NCBI RefSeq assembly: GCF_000143415.4
Contig: NW_003314441.1
Coordinates: forward strand, 37,042-101,041
Source of the DNA: Selaginella moellendorffii
Lineage: Eukaryota > Streptophyta > Lycopodiopsida > Selaginellales > Selaginellaceae
Length of the DNA stretch: 64,000 nt
Direction of reading: 5' to 3'
The translations under genes were made by a program, and so were the position numbers. Shown here piece after piece: positions 35,044-45,882 of this stretch (the stretch's first letter is position 1; each line of letters starts with the position of its first letter). The notes beneath the pieces are model-generated. The model was not told the DNA's origin. It did no database searches and saw only the letters and a program-made list of their open reading frames with translations.

Positions 35044-36213
35044 TTAGATGGTATTTAGCTTCTTCTCCAGCAGCTCCTCCTCCACCTCGCAGTAGTCCAT
35101 TGCCAGCTTGAGCCGTCTCTTCATGCTCGAGTACTCAGCAATTTGGTCCTCCAAGTTCCTCTTGCGGCTCTCCCGCGATCCTGCCTTGGTCAGCTCGCTT
35201 CCCAGCTTATGGCTTGCCATGACGGAGTGTAGCAGTGAAGCCGCTATGGTGAGCACCGGATCCGAGCTCATGGCGGTTCCTCCATCGCCACCCTTGAGTG
35301 CCGCCTTGAGTTCGTCGCCAACTCTGTCTTCGCCACCCTTCTTGGCCGGAGTCATCTCCACGTCTCCATTGCTGTCCTCGCCAGCATGGTCGGCCGGGAG
35401 ATCTCGCCCCCACAGCTGCTTGAACACGGCCTGCAGTGCATCCACGGCCTGGCTTCGCTTCCGCCCACCCGGCTTGCTGCTCTCGTACTTGTCAAACTTG
35501 GCCTTCATGCGCCGGTGCTTGTCGAATATCTGTTCCTTGGTGAAATCGGTGGACAGCTTCCCCTTGAGCGAGTGGCAAAGCTCCTCCCAGTAAGGGTCCG
35601 TCTTGGGCTTGTCGTGGAAGTCGGAGCCGGCCTTGAGATCGTCCAGCATTTGCTGTGCCAGAATGCTCTCGTCTTTGGCCACCCACAGGCCCTTCTTCGG
35701 CCCCGACTTGGGCTGCTGCGGTGCGTCCGTGCCAGCGCCATCCTTATCTTGTTGCTGCTGCTGCTGCGCCTGTGATGCTGGGGCCGCTGGTGCTGGCACT
35801 GCTGGCGGCGGCGGCGGTGGTGGCGGCGGTGCTACTACTGTGTCAGTCTCTTCACTAGACCTGTCCACGCTTTGACGCTTCTTAGCCTTGCGAGCAGCCT
35901 TAGTCTCCTTCTCCTTGTTGTCCCTCTCCTTTTCCTTGAGGTTCTCCCTCTCCTTCCCTTTGTCCTCCTTCTTCACCACTTTGTTGGGCTTCTTGGGCGG
36001 GGGCGGGGGCGGCTCTGGCGCCTTGACAACCTCCGTGCTGCTGTCATCCGACTCCGACTCCGTCTCCGTCTCCGACTCTTCCTTGGCCGGGACCGCGACC
36101 TTCTGAGCTGCCACTGCCTTCTTCACTTCCTTGGGAGCCGGGGGAGGAAGAGGGGCGGTGTCGTCGGAGCTCTCGTCAGCTAGGATGCTCTCTCTCGTTT
36201 TCTTCTTCGCCAT
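35044..36213 (-). CDS. GeBP-like transcription factor (DUF573)
   Basis: GeBP/GPL proteins are plant-specific nuclear factors linked to cytokinin response and trichome gene control. One exon, 389 residues. The N-terminal 165 residues are low complexity: acidic Ser/Glu tracts, poly-Pro runs, Lys/Glu repeats and a Gln run. The DUF573 domain is near residues 175-260: LWVAKDESILAQQMLDDL, DPYWEELCHSLKGKLSTDFTKEQIFDKHRRMKAKFDKY. The C terminus has a basic/helical segment with leucines (MKRRLKLAMDYCEVEEELLEKKL) that could serve as the family's zipper-like dimer region. AACCCTAG lies in the leader at 36264-36271. Gene-specific function cannot be told. Confidence 0.88.
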   Translation of the reverse strand: MAKKKTRESILADESSDDTAPLPPPAPKEVKKAVAAQKVAVPAKEESETETESESDDSSTEVVKAPEPPPPPPKKPNKVVKKEDKGKERENLKEKERDNKEKETKAARKAKKRQSVDRSSEETDTVVAPPPPPPPPPAVPAPAAPASQAQQQQQQDKDGAGTDAPQQPKSGPKKGLWVAKDESILAQQMLDDLKAGSDFHDKPKTDPYWEELCHSLKGKLSTDFTKEQIFDKHRRMKAKFDKYESSKPGGRKRSQAVDALQAVFKQLWGRDLPADHAGEDSNGDVEMTPAKKGGEDRVGDELKAALKGGDGGTAMSSDPVLTIAASLLHSVMASHKLGSELTKAGSRESRKRNLEDQIAEYSSMKRRLKLAMDYCEVEEELLEKKLNTI

Positions 36214-36306
36214 TCTGACAAGAGACCACGAGTAACAAGCTCACCTTGCTCCGCCGATAAAGGAACCCTAGCTATAAAACCTTGACAGAATATTTTCTGG
36301 AATTAA

Positions 36307-39300
36307 CTAGCTCGCTTTGATGCTGTTGGACAGCGTCACGTACGTGGAGGCCGGAGGCCAGCACGACTCGGACAGGAATCGCTGCCCAGCTTGCCTTCCT
36401 CGCTCCACATCACCGTGCAAGGTGCACGACGCAAGCAGGGCCGACCACGCGTCGCCGCTCACCTCCGCCGCCAACTCCTCCGCCTCCGCCAGGCGTCCGC
36501 TCCGACCCAGCAGATCCACAATGCAGCCTTTTTCGATGCTGCTGGGAGCCACTCCAAAGTCCCGCTCCATGTCCCGGAACGCCTGCCATGCGCCTTCCAA
36601 GTCTCCCGAGTGGCTACACGCGCTCAGCAAACTCACAAACGTACAGTTTGCTGGATCCACTCCCTGCTGCTGCATCCTGTGGAACAAGCTCTTTACTGTC
36701 TCCGTGACTCCCTGCCGGGCACAGGCCGCCATGAACACGTTCCACGCCCCCGACGAGCTTCTGTGCCATGCAATCCTCTCAAAATGCCTGCTCGACTCCG
36801 CCAGCTTCCCACACCTGGCGTAGAGGCTCACCAGTCCGGTGGCCACGCCCGTGTCCGACTCGAGTCCCAGCTCCCGGACTAGCCTGTCAACCGCTCGGCC
36901 TTGCTCGAGTGCTGTGGACTCGGACAAGGAGTCGAGCACAACAGCCAGGGTGACCCTGCTCGGCTTGCACCCTTCCACCAGCATGCCTCTCAAGAGCGTC
37001 ATGACCACCTCATCATCACGTCTCGTCACGTCCTTGGAACAGGCGGAAATGAGCGCGTTCCACACCACCACGTCTCTCTCGGTCGTCACCTCAAACACCC
37101 GCCTCGAGTCCTCCCACCTCCCGCACTCCCCATACATGTCGATCAAGCTGCTCGCCACCTCTGCGTCGTCTTCCAGCCCGAGCTCGCGGACGTGCTGGTG
37201 GATGATGCCGCCTTGGCACAAGTTGCCATGCTTTGCGAAAATGCTGAGCGCCGTGATCAGCGTCACCTTGCTAGGAGTCACTCCTTCCAGTCGCATCCTC
37301 TGCAAGCATGCCACCGCCTTTTCACGGCAGTCCTCCTCGTCGCTTGTCTCGTCGTAGGCCGACAGCAGCGCCGTCCATGACACCACGTCTCGCTTCTCCA
37401 TTCCCGAGAACACCACCTCCGCGTCGCGTGCACACCAACACCTGGCGTACATGTGAATCAGGCTGTTGCTAACTTGAGTGCTGGATCCCAGCCCGCGTTC
37501 GCGAATCCACTCGTGAATCTTCTTGCCTTCCTGCGTGATCGCGACCTGACAACCACCGCTGCAGCAGCTCACTGCTGTTGCAGCCGCCATCAGAGTGATT
37601 CCGTTTGGCTTCTCTCCTTGGAGCTGCATTCTCCTCAGCAGATGCAATGCCTCCTCCCAGTAGCCGCTCTCCGCAAACGCTCCCAACATTGCGTTCCACG
37701 AGACCACGTCCCTTCCCAGTCCTTCGAAGGCTCTCTCGGCCTCCACTAGCATTCCGCACTTGCCATGCACGCTTATGAATGCGTTACGGACCAGAGTGTC
37801 CGTCGCCACTCCAGCCTCTACTGTGCAAGTGCCAAGAAGCTGCCCGAGCTGCATTTTCTTCTTTTCATCCAGCCCCGCGTACGACTCCAGTGCGGAGACG
37901 ATGGTGAACCGGTCCGGCTGCTGGCCGTCGAGAAGCATCTGCAAAAACAGCAGCCACGCACCTCCAGAGTCGTCGTGGTTTGCATGAGCGGTGATCATAA
38001 CGTTCCACAACACACTGTCCCTATGCACCATGGTGTCAAACACGTCTCGCGCCCGCCCCAGCTCCCCAAACTCTGCGTACAACTTGACAAGGACGGTCTG
38101 GATGACCACGTCCACTGCGATGCCGGCGTCGGTCATGCAATCCACCAGGCCCTGCAGCGTCACTGGCACGTCGCACGCCGTGAAGATCCTCGCAAAGCTA
38201 ACTTCGTCTGGAGATGACGCACCATCGAGGAGCATATTTTGAAACAGCACCATCGCTTCCTCTTTGAAACCGAGCTCGACGTAAAGACCGATCATGGTGT
38301 TCCAGGAAGCACTCGTCTTTACGTATGCGGCGCAGTCGAATATCCCCCTGGCCTTTTCGACACCACCCCCGCATTTCCCAAACATGTTGAGCAGCGCATT
38401 CACCACGGGAGCGTCCGTCCGGCACTCGTGCTCGGAGATACAAGCGTGAATCCGGCTGGCGTCTGCTAGCAAGTCCGGGGTAGAGCAGGCCGTCATAACG
38501 TTGATTAAGGCGATCTTATCAGGCGTCACTCCCTCGAGGTGCATCGAGTAGAAAGTTGTCACTGCTTCCTTGTTCCTGCCATTGCTCACGTAGGCGGCCA
38601 TCAAAACGCTCCATGGTGCAGAGCGCTCGTGGCACACTGTGCTCTCGAACACCAGCCGTGCATCTCGCAAGCTCCCACACTTGCCATACATGTTCATCAG
38701 TGTTGTTCCCACGAAACTGTCCAACTCGTAGCCGCTGTCCAAGATCAAAGTGTGTAGCAGCTTTCCCTGTGCAAGGTGGTGACGAGAGTTGAAAGCCTTA
38801 AGTAGATTGACGAAGGTGACGTTGTTTGGAGGCACTCCTTCGAGTTGCATTCTCTGGAATAGCATCATGGATTCTTGGAACATGGTATCTTGACCAGCAT
38901 ACACCGCAATGAGAGAGCTCCAGGATATGACATTCGGCTCCAGGATGCGGTCAAACGCCTCTTGGGATTCCCTCGGCTTTCCGCACTTGCCATACATGGT
39001 CACGAGGATGTTTCCAATGTAGCAATCCTGTTCCAAGTCACTCCTCACCTGCTTGAGTTCTTGGTGGATGCGTTTTGCTTGGATGTAATCCGCTGCGTTG
39101 CCGCAAGCCAGCAGCAGTCGAGCATACTCCGCTGCCGATTTCTCCCCCACTGGGCATTTATCGTCCATCCCCTGTTTCGAAGCCTGTGATCTCTGCTCCG
39201 CGGCCATAGTGGCAAACCAAATTCTTGGAGGCCATTCTCTCTTTCCCCACGCTGCTTGAGCACGAGAAAGAGCTCTTCCCGAGGGAGACAAGCGCATTGA

Positions 39301-39345
39301 AAAGGCAAGCTTTCCACCCTTTACAAATACCCCTGCAAGGCACAC
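36307..39345 (-). CDS. PLS-type pentatricopeptide repeat protein
   Basis: An organelle RNA-binding PPR protein, one exon, 1012 residues, intronless as is usual for the family. The first ~45 residues are basic and Ser/Ala-rich (MRLSPSGRALSRAQAAWGKR) and fit a mitochondrial or plastid transit peptide. More than twenty P/L/S repeats follow, with typical phrases (IGNILVTMYGKCGKPRES, DVVSWNAMLGAFAESG, GCIVDLLGRSGRLAEAEEL). The repeats end in a short E-type segment (WSALLASCTLHGDVERGRQAGQRFLS) that stops at TYVTLSN, so the E+ and DYW parts are missing. This protein would need a partner for editing, or may act in RNA stability or splicing. A Met at 39207 is an alternative start. Confidence 0.93.
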   Translation of the reverse strand: MCLAGVFVKGGKLAFSMRLSPSGRALSRAQAAWGKREWPPRIWFATMAAEQRSQASKQGMDDKCPVGEKSAAEYARLLLACGNAADYIQAKRIHQELKQVRSDLEQDCYIGNILVTMYGKCGKPRESQEAFDRILEPNVISWSSLIAVYAGQDTMFQESMMLFQRMQLEGVPPNNVTFVNLLKAFNSRHHLAQGKLLHTLILDSGYELDSFVGTTLMNMYGKCGSLRDARLVFESTVCHERSAPWSVLMAAYVSNGRNKEAVTTFYSMHLEGVTPDKIALINVMTACSTPDLLADASRIHACISEHECRTDAPVVNALLNMFGKCGGGVEKARGIFDCAAYVKTSASWNTMIGLYVELGFKEEAMVLFQNMLLDGASSPDEVSFARIFTACDVPVTLQGLVDCMTDAGIAVDVVIQTVLVKLYAEFGELGRARDVFDTMVHRDSVLWNVMITAHANHDDSGGAWLLFLQMLLDGQQPDRFTIVSALESYAGLDEKKKMQLGQLLGTCTVEAGVATDTLVRNAFISVHGKCGMLVEAERAFEGLGRDVVSWNAMLGAFAESGYWEEALHLLRRMQLQGEKPNGITLMAAATAVSCCSGGCQVAITQEGKKIHEWIRERGLGSSTQVSNSLIHMYARCWCARDAEVVFSGMEKRDVVSWTALLSAYDETSDEEDCREKAVACLQRMRLEGVTPSKVTLITALSIFAKHGNLCQGGIIHQHVRELGLEDDAEVASSLIDMYGECGRWEDSRRVFEVTTERDVVVWNALISACSKDVTRRDDEVVMTLLRGMLVEGCKPSRVTLAVVLDSLSESTALEQGRAVDRLVRELGLESDTGVATGLVSLYARCGKLAESSRHFERIAWHRSSSGAWNVFMAACARQGVTETVKSLFHRMQQQGVDPANCTFVSLLSACSHSGDLEGAWQAFRDMERDFGVAPSSIEKGCIVDLLGRSGRLAEAEELAAEVSGDAWSALLASCTLHGDVERGRQAGQRFLSESCWPPASTYVTLSNSIKAS

Positions 39346-39349
39346 ACGG

Positions 39350-39539
39350 GTTCATCCCGGTCATCTTGAAGAAACTTCAAGCCCGCCACCAGATAAGAAA
39401 CAGTGCTGTGAGGATCAAGCACGAAAACGTGGTGCACAGCTCTTAGGCCCCGAACAAGGTCCCCTTGATCTCTGCAGCCACCCAGCAGACTAATCCATGC
39501 CGCCCGCGACACTCTCTCCCCACTGTGCTTGATCTTCAT
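39350..39539 (-). pseudogene. PPR E-domain relic
   Basis: Directly upstream of the PPR gene on the same strand lies a short frame with AWISLLGGCRDQGDLVRGLRA and then VFVLDPHSTVSYLVAGLKFL. This is the E-domain tail of another PLS-type PPR protein with its repeats lost. It may be the tail of a neighbouring PPR paralogue cut by deletion. Its last part overlaps the N-terminal coding region of the intact gene in another frame. Confidence 0.6.
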
Positions 39540-40490
39540 TCCATCACCTTCTTCGACGTTTCCGACTTTTTTTCTCTGTGAGCTTGAGCAATAGCAGAGC
39601 TCTCAGCTTTAACACAGAACAAGAAATAAAGCAGGAAAGAAAGAGAGAGTTATCGTCGAGAGAGGATTGTGATCAGAGAGCTACAGTGGTGCTAGCACTC
39701 AATCACATTCTCATTGCCGAACAAGAGTGATCATCCAGGATTGCCTAATAAAATGAAAGAACTTCGAGCCCTTCGCTGGAAAACAAAAACATTCCTGGCA
39801 AATAAACTCTTTGTGATTAAGACAAACCTTTTTCTCTATCGAAAAACAAAAGGAAGAGACGTGCATTTTTTGAGTCAGTCGTGAAATGCCCGAGCGGAAA
39901 CGAGTGCCATTTCGTCCAAAGTGATCACGAACCATACAAAATAATTCCCATTATCTCTGTGGCATTATAAAAAATCTGCCAAATGGATCGTGCTGTCTTC
40001 TTCGAGATCTTTCGTAATTTTTCTTTTTTTGCTTACCTCAATTGATAGGGAAAAGTTTGTTTATATTGTTTCTTAAACAAGAACCAAGCTCCTCTCGTTT
40101 TGTACATATTTCCTGTGGTCAAGTTCACATTAAATCAATCGGGTGATACTCACCTGTGTTTTCTTTAATTTTCTTGATGCTCGATCTTCTGTGTCCCTTT
40201 TTCCTGATGAAAGCCAAGCTGAAAAGCCAAACGATTCAATCAATCAATGAGTTTTGGCTGATTTGTATCCTTTGGAGAAAACTTTCATTGAGTTAGAAAT
40301 TGTGGACCACGTCTTCACCCTGGAAATAAGAAAAGATAGAAAACAAGTTTTAATCTTCATGCAATCGATAAACAAAAGATTAATAAACCAGCAGCAAGAG
40401 CAGCAGCAATCATGAACACAACAGCTGTTGTGCAACAAGCACTGAAATAAAAAAAAAGGAGAATAAAAGGGAAAAGAAAGAGAACTGCAT
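39540..40490. other. AT-rich intergenic with weak splice-like signals
   Basis: No supported coding gene. On the minus strand there is an acceptor-like 'ttatttccag' near 40323 and a donor-like 'cacaggtgagt' near 40150, bounding a ~170-bp segment. This could be a non-coding exon or a chance pair. The region marks the border between the gene-dense half and the repeat half. Confidence 0.3.
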
Positions 40491-40619
40491 TGGAAGGCAA
40501 AACATCAATTAAATAGAGCAGTCTGGAGTAGTGAGTTTAAGCTTTTCTTCTGCATGCTGCAAATTTGGGTGATAGCAGTATTTTTGTCAATAGTGATTTT
40601 GTCACTCTAGATTCCCTGC

Positions 40620-40860
40620 TTGTCATACGTTTTGAAACAATTCACCAAAGGTATGGTCACATGGTGAGGAAGTCTTAAACATTAGTTGACTTAATGGATG
40701 GGCTTTCAGGCCTGGTGTTAGCAAGCACTACTATAAATGGAGAGGGACTTCATAGGGATAAAAAAAAATGATATTAGAGAATGGTGTCCCCTATATCTTG
40801 TGGTCATCCCATGACTATTTACGGATGGATGGCTCAATTGTGGAAATATGGTATTGTAAT
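40620..40860 (+). repeat. Strongly decayed copy of the 47.5-kb repeat block
   Basis: Phrases such as 'ggtcacatggtgaggaagtc' and 'gggcttt-aggcctggt' match the block at 47755-48005 and 59995-60250, with many C-to-T and G-to-A differences and deletions. Confidence 0.55.
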
Positions 40861-41049
40861 ATGGGTGGTCTTATATTACTAATAAGATATTAAGAATGGA
40901 CACAATTTTAGTGTTAAAGGCAAGTACATTAATAATACTTTTTAGGTGTCTAAAGTGGGACTGTGTAAGCAATTAACTCCTTATAGTGTCATATGCTAAA
41001 ATATCCCGAAAATCATGACTAGAACAATAAAAAGTTTATCAAATGAGAT

Positions 41050-41205
41050 TAAGTCCAAGATCAAGTCTAATACCAACTCCAAGACCAAGTTCGAGATCAA
41101 GTCCGAGATTCAAGATTGGGTCCAAGACCAAGTCTGAGATTGAGTTCAAAACCAAGTTTGAGGTCAATTCCGAGATTGAATCTGAGACTAAATTTGAATA
41201 TGAAT
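41050..41205. repeat. Purine-rich minisatellite array 1
   Basis: Degenerate 6- and 12-bp units of the type 'gagatcaagtcc'. Same family as the arrays at 45165, 46590, 51218, 56580, 58645 and 61935. Confidence 0.8.
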
Positions 41206-41214
41206 ACAGATTGT

Positions 41215-42010
41215 GGAGTGAACGCTCAAAATCATCATCCCCCACCCCCGCCCCCTGCAGGGAAGCCTTTGCAAGGGGTTCCAAACGTATAATAGGGATA
41301 ATGAAGTTAAATACCTAATCTTGAAAGAACTCTCCAATAGTACTTTTAAACCAAATTGAAGTTGGGATTAGGGGTTAGTGGCCTTTGATGGGAGTGAGTA
41401 TGGACTCAAGGGATGCTAAAGAGGCCTCCCAAAGAATTGCACAAAAGCAACTCCCACTCTTAGATAAGAAATTGATTGCAATGCTCTTAACTCATATGGA
41501 GTGGTGCTCTATTTAAGTACTATACAACTTATTGGTCCTTGCTCCTTCCTAAGGGCTTGAGCATTCTTTTTGGGACAGAAGTGAGGGAGTCAAGATACCT
41601 ATACCAGGCTATTAAGCCACAGTGTTTCCCTTTGTTGTTTCCAAGTAAAAGATGCACTCAAGGCTTGGGATTTAGAGGATCCTATTAATAAACTTTGTGT
41701 ATTATGGGATGTTGAGAACTTCAAAACTTGGTATGCTTAATTGCTTGTACTTATGAGGAGTGTAGCCAAATTTTAAGTTCAATCTAACATAAGGAGAGGG
41801 ATGGAGAGAAAGTTTGAGAATATGTGGAGTAAAACCTTGTTGGTTATATAATAAATAGCTGGACCTAAGTATTGATCAAGCTAGAGTTGGTAAGATAGGT
41901 GGGATCCTTAGTAAAGGAATTTAATTAATGCCAAGGCAAAGATGTTCGAATAAATGAGGTAAGTTAGTAAACTGGTAAAGGAAAATTTATAACTTACAAT
42001 TTGGTATAAA
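41215..42010 (+). repeat. AT-decayed direct copy of 51500-52285
   Basis: Starts after a short C/G-rich tract and a 'ctgcaggg' box, continues through 'caaggcttgggattta' and 'gaggagtgtagcc', and ends before the gypsy relic. The order of landmarks is the same as in the copy at 51500-52285, which is GC-richer. Confidence 0.7.
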
Positions 42011-42329
42011 ATTTTTTTCTATAGTTCTAGCAAAGGATAAGGTGGATTGCTATGAAATGGCTAAGGTAGATAGAACCTCCTCCAGAGATGGAGCCTTTGA
42101 TTGAACAAAAAGTTGTGGATGAGGAATCCCTAGATGAAGACGACTCAAGTGAGAAAACTTCAAAACAAGAATTTGGGGGTGAGGTTTAGTTGTCCAAGGC
42201 TTGATTGGATACTCTAAAAGGATAATTAGTACGTACTAATGCTCTACTAAAGACCCTCATACGCAAGCTAAAGCGTGATGAGAAACAATTCGAGGAGTTG
42301 GGATTATAGTTAAGCAAAGATATTCAAGA

Positions 42330-42807
42330 GACAAGCTTAATTCATAAATGATTGATCTGGCCACAGAACTTGATGAGATTCTAGTGCTGTGCAAACAAAA
42401 TTTGTAAGATAGAGTGGAGAAATTTGCTAATAAGCATCACAAATTTTGGGAATATAAGGTGGGTGATATTATTTTTATATGAGTGATCTTTTCATTAAAT
42501 GAGCGGCGAAACACCTTAGTGCTATTGTGAAATGGGAAGAGTGATAAAATTTCTCATAGATATGTTAGTCCATATAAAGTGTTAGAGTGCATTGGTAAGG
42601 TGGCTTATCGGATGCAGCTATCAACTAGAGTAAAAATTCATTTGGTATTTTATGTTAGCCAATTGAAAGATATACTATCTTGGAGTGAAAGGCCCAATGC
42701 TTCCTTGATATATATAGATATAGAAGATGGACCAAGAACTTTAGCAAAGTTCTCTAGAATAGGTGATCATTAGTACAACTTATTCTTAGGATAGAAGGGG
42801 GGAGAAT
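42330..42807 (+). mobile_element. Ty3/gypsy retrotransposon relic (integrase C-terminal end and polypurine tract)
   Basis: The plus strand reads, with breaks, LATELDEILVLCKQNL, then FANKHHKFWEYKVGDIIF, then RYVSPYKVLECIGKVAYRMQLSTRVKIHLVFYVSQLKD. This is the well-known end of the gypsy integrase (RYIGPY-KVLE-IG-VAYRL-LP-...-IHPVFHVSQLK). It is followed by the purine-rich tract 'aaggggggaga' and a TGTTAG that would open the 3' LTR at 42808. Several stops show that it is dead. No reverse transcriptase or gag could be recognised upstream. Confidence 0.8.
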
Positions 42808-44559
42808 TGTTAGATGCCAGCTTTGACTCCATGGTTAACATGGGTTAAAGGGAAGCTCAAAGGCATGGAATTAGGGTAAGGGTTAACTTATCTTAGAGCT
42901 CATAATGGACCAATGGGGTAGTGGAGCTCGGGGGTGGTTGGGTGGTGAACCTTAAGAGGAGATTTAGCATAATCTAGAAAAACTAAATCTTTATCTTTTA
43001 GCACTGAGTTTTAACAGTGTTAGGTGTTATAAATTTGTATTGCTAAGATGTGGCATTTATGTTACATTTTGTCAAATTGAGTTGGCACTAGATACTAGTG
43101 TAAAACTTTGTAGTAGTGATTGTGGTGTTTTTTGATTGATGATCAAGTCATTGTGATTTTTATATCATATTCTAGTGATTGTGAGAAATGTGTTTATAAA
43201 GTTGTTTGGTCAAAAAATGATCAATCTTAAGTGATTGATAGTGAAACTAATTTACTTGCATGCAGTAGCATTGTAATAACTTTTGCTAAGTTCTCAATAA
43301 TGATCCATTATGCTAAGCTTAATTTGGTACCTTAGTTCCTTGAGTTTGCCCATTGGAGTTTTGGAAAAGGTTATGGCTTATTAGTGAGTGTATAAGCACT
43401 TGGAATAAATTTTTGGATGGAGAAAGTGTGTAGCTAAGCATTAATATTACTAACACTTGTGTTAGTGAAGGTGGCATTTTTATGATGAGTGATTAGGAAT
43501 TTTCTTTAAAGCTTATTTTTCATGTTATTTTTCATATTAGTGTTTTGGCTTCACATTGAATCTTAAAGGTGATTGAAGAAGTGTATTAGTACAATATGGA
43601 TATCTAAGATATGGTCTTTGTTAAATGGGGCTTTTATTCACTAAACCCTATGTTGAGTTCGTTAAGACATGAAACTAGTAAAGAGCCACAACAAAAAGTT
43701 TTGTTATGCACAAAACCAACAAAGAGCAAAAAGGGTCTTCATATGGTACCTTTAGAAAATTCGTCATAACCTTTTATCTCAAGTCTTAGTCTTTGCTTTG
43801 AGTAAAGTTAGCAAGAAGATAATAGGAGAAACTTTAGGTGCCAAGGGGTTAGTTTTGAGAGGGGAGTTGCTCATGAGCTTGATAGCTCATATTGCCGTAA
43901 ATGTGGAATTCAAAACACCATTTCTTCATTAGTGTTCATAATCATTTGTGAATACTTGCCTCTCTTGTAAGATATAGTCTTTGTGATCGAGTTTAGGGTG
44001 TTCATTTTGCATTTATGGATGTTTGGTGTTAAATGTCAAATATATAAACATGTTATTAAATCTTTAAGCATATTGTTGGGTTATAACAATTTATGTTGAA
44101 ATGAACCTATGGGATGTTTTAGGTAGGAGGAAGTTGGTTGAGTGTTGGAAGTTTGTATTTTTGGACGAAAAGTCATTCTTTCTCTAGGATGGAAAACTTT
44201 CCATAAATTTTTTGTAGGCTTTTTAATAGTTAATCTATTAATCACTTTGCCCAAAAACCATTCTATTTTCATAAGCCATTGCAAACTGGTGAAAGGGTTG
44301 GAGTTCACTTCAATTGATTTAGACCTTAGTAGGTAATTTGTATGATGCAACTCAAAAGGGATGTTGAGTTTTTAGGGCTAAGGCAATTGAGTTGGATAGA
44401 GTTTAGAATTGATATAGAAAAGTGGCTATTGCACTTTTTTAGAAAAGTGATCTTTGTGACTTTCTTTTATAACATTATACTTGGTAGTAAGTTGAACCTT
44501 ATATTGGGTTAGACTTTATGAGAGTAGTGAGCTTATTGATCTTGATTTGGTCTTGATGG
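42808..44559. other. AT-rich, presumed 3' LTR of the gypsy relic and other repeat debris
   Basis: 1.75 kb with no gene. It starts with the presumed LTR edge TGTTAG. The stretch 43040-43290 ('atgtggcatttatgtt-cattttgt' onwards) returns in diverged form at 45420-45675. The rest is AT-rich and I cannot assign it. Confidence 0.4.
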
Positions 44560-44955
44560 TGTAAGCTCTTAAATTTGGATTTCCCAGGAAGTCATCCAAC
44601 CCAGTACTATTCAAACCCAAGGATGCTTTACCCCAAGTATTTTAAGACCCTTAACCGATTCAAAAAGGGGGTGCACTTTTATTCATGGGCCCTTTCCCTC
44701 TATATTTGAACCCTATGGATCGTCTCTCAAGTTGTTCTCTTTGGTTGCTTACAATCCACCACGCTTCCCTACAAGTTCATGCCCTCATGAACGGAAGCTG
44801 AGAGCCACAGCTCTCCCAAGAGTCTCGCTCTCTTAACACCCTACCTCTCGGGTCGAGCCCAGTTGAAGCAAATTAGACTTGCTAGATGTCAATTAATATG
44901 TGGTGCAATTCCCCTAACCAACCAATAGAGTCAAACTTAAGACCCCTTTAATGCT
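44560..44955 (-). mobile_element. TRIM-like element, truncated (one LTR plus internal part)
   Basis: A 194-bp LTR (44560-44753; ends TGTAAGC and GCTTACA) is followed by about 200 bp of the same internal sequence as in the full element at 46782-47374. The second LTR is missing. Confidence 0.65.
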
Positions 44956-44999
44956 ACCATCTAAGTCTATACTCTCTCCCACCCAAGGCTCTTAAGCCC

Positions 45000-45410
45000 T
45001 AGTCTCAACCTCAAGTTAGTTTGGAAGCACCACTGAAGAGTTCCTTCAAAACTTATTCTTGGATCTCACTATCCCTACTATACTTTTGGAACCCCCTATG
45101 GCCCTCCCCCCCACAGGAGACACATGCTTTCACGGCTTTTACCCCACGACTTGTATTAGTATTCGAACTCGGTCTCGGACTTGATCTCAGACTCGATCTT
45201 AGACTCAACCTCAGACTTGATCTCAGACTTGACCTTGGACTCAGTCTTAGACTTGATCTCAGCGATCTCGGACTCGATCTCGGACCCAACCTCGGACTCT
45301 GTTTTGGACTCGATCTTGGACTCGGTCTTGGACTCAGTCTCGGACTCAGTCTTGGAATCATGCTTTTGGGGATCCTTTAACTTATAACACCTTAGGGAGT
45401 TGGTTCCTTA
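45000..45410 (-). repeat. Inverted copy of the 51220-51660 block, with minisatellite array 2
   Basis: The first part is the reverse complement of 51550-51660 ('ccctagtctcaacctcaagt' ... 'cctactatacttttgga'). Then at 45165-45360 comes an array of 'gactcggtctcg'/'gacttgatctca' 12-bp units, the complement of the other arrays. Confidence 0.7.
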
Positions 45411-45697
45411 CATGGTGGGGTGTGGCATTTATGTTGCATTTTGTTGAATAGAGTCAGCATTTGATACTCATGTAAACTTTTGAAGTAATAAGATGGGCTT
45501 GCTTGTGGTGTTGCTCAATTGATAATCAAGTCATTATGATTTCCATATCATATCTATATGATCGTGACTAATGTGTTTACAAAGTTTCTTGGTTAGACGA
45601 TAATCAACCCCAAAGTGGTTAATAGTGAAGTTAGTCTACTTGCAAGTAGTAACATTAAAGTAGCTTTGATTGAATTCTTGATGGTGGTCCAATTATA

Positions 45698-45882
45698 TGT
45701 AAGGGAACAACTCAAGAGATGATTCATAGGGTTCAAATATATAGGGAAAGGGCCCATGAACATAAATACACCCCATTTTCCAATTGATTAAGGGTTTTGG
45801 GATACTTGGGGTTAAACGTCCTTAGGTTTGAATAGTACTGGGTTGGGTAACCTCTTAAAAAGTCCAAATTTAAGAATTTACA
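45698..45882 (+). mobile_element. TRIM LTR with initiator-Met-tRNA primer site, plus orientation
   Basis: A 185-bp copy of the LTR in the opposite orientation to most others (starts TGTAAGG, ends TTTACA). It is followed at 45884 by TTGGTATCAAAGAGG, close to the plant PBS TGGTATCAGAGC. Internal sequence continues to about 45970 and then breaks off. Confidence 0.65.
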
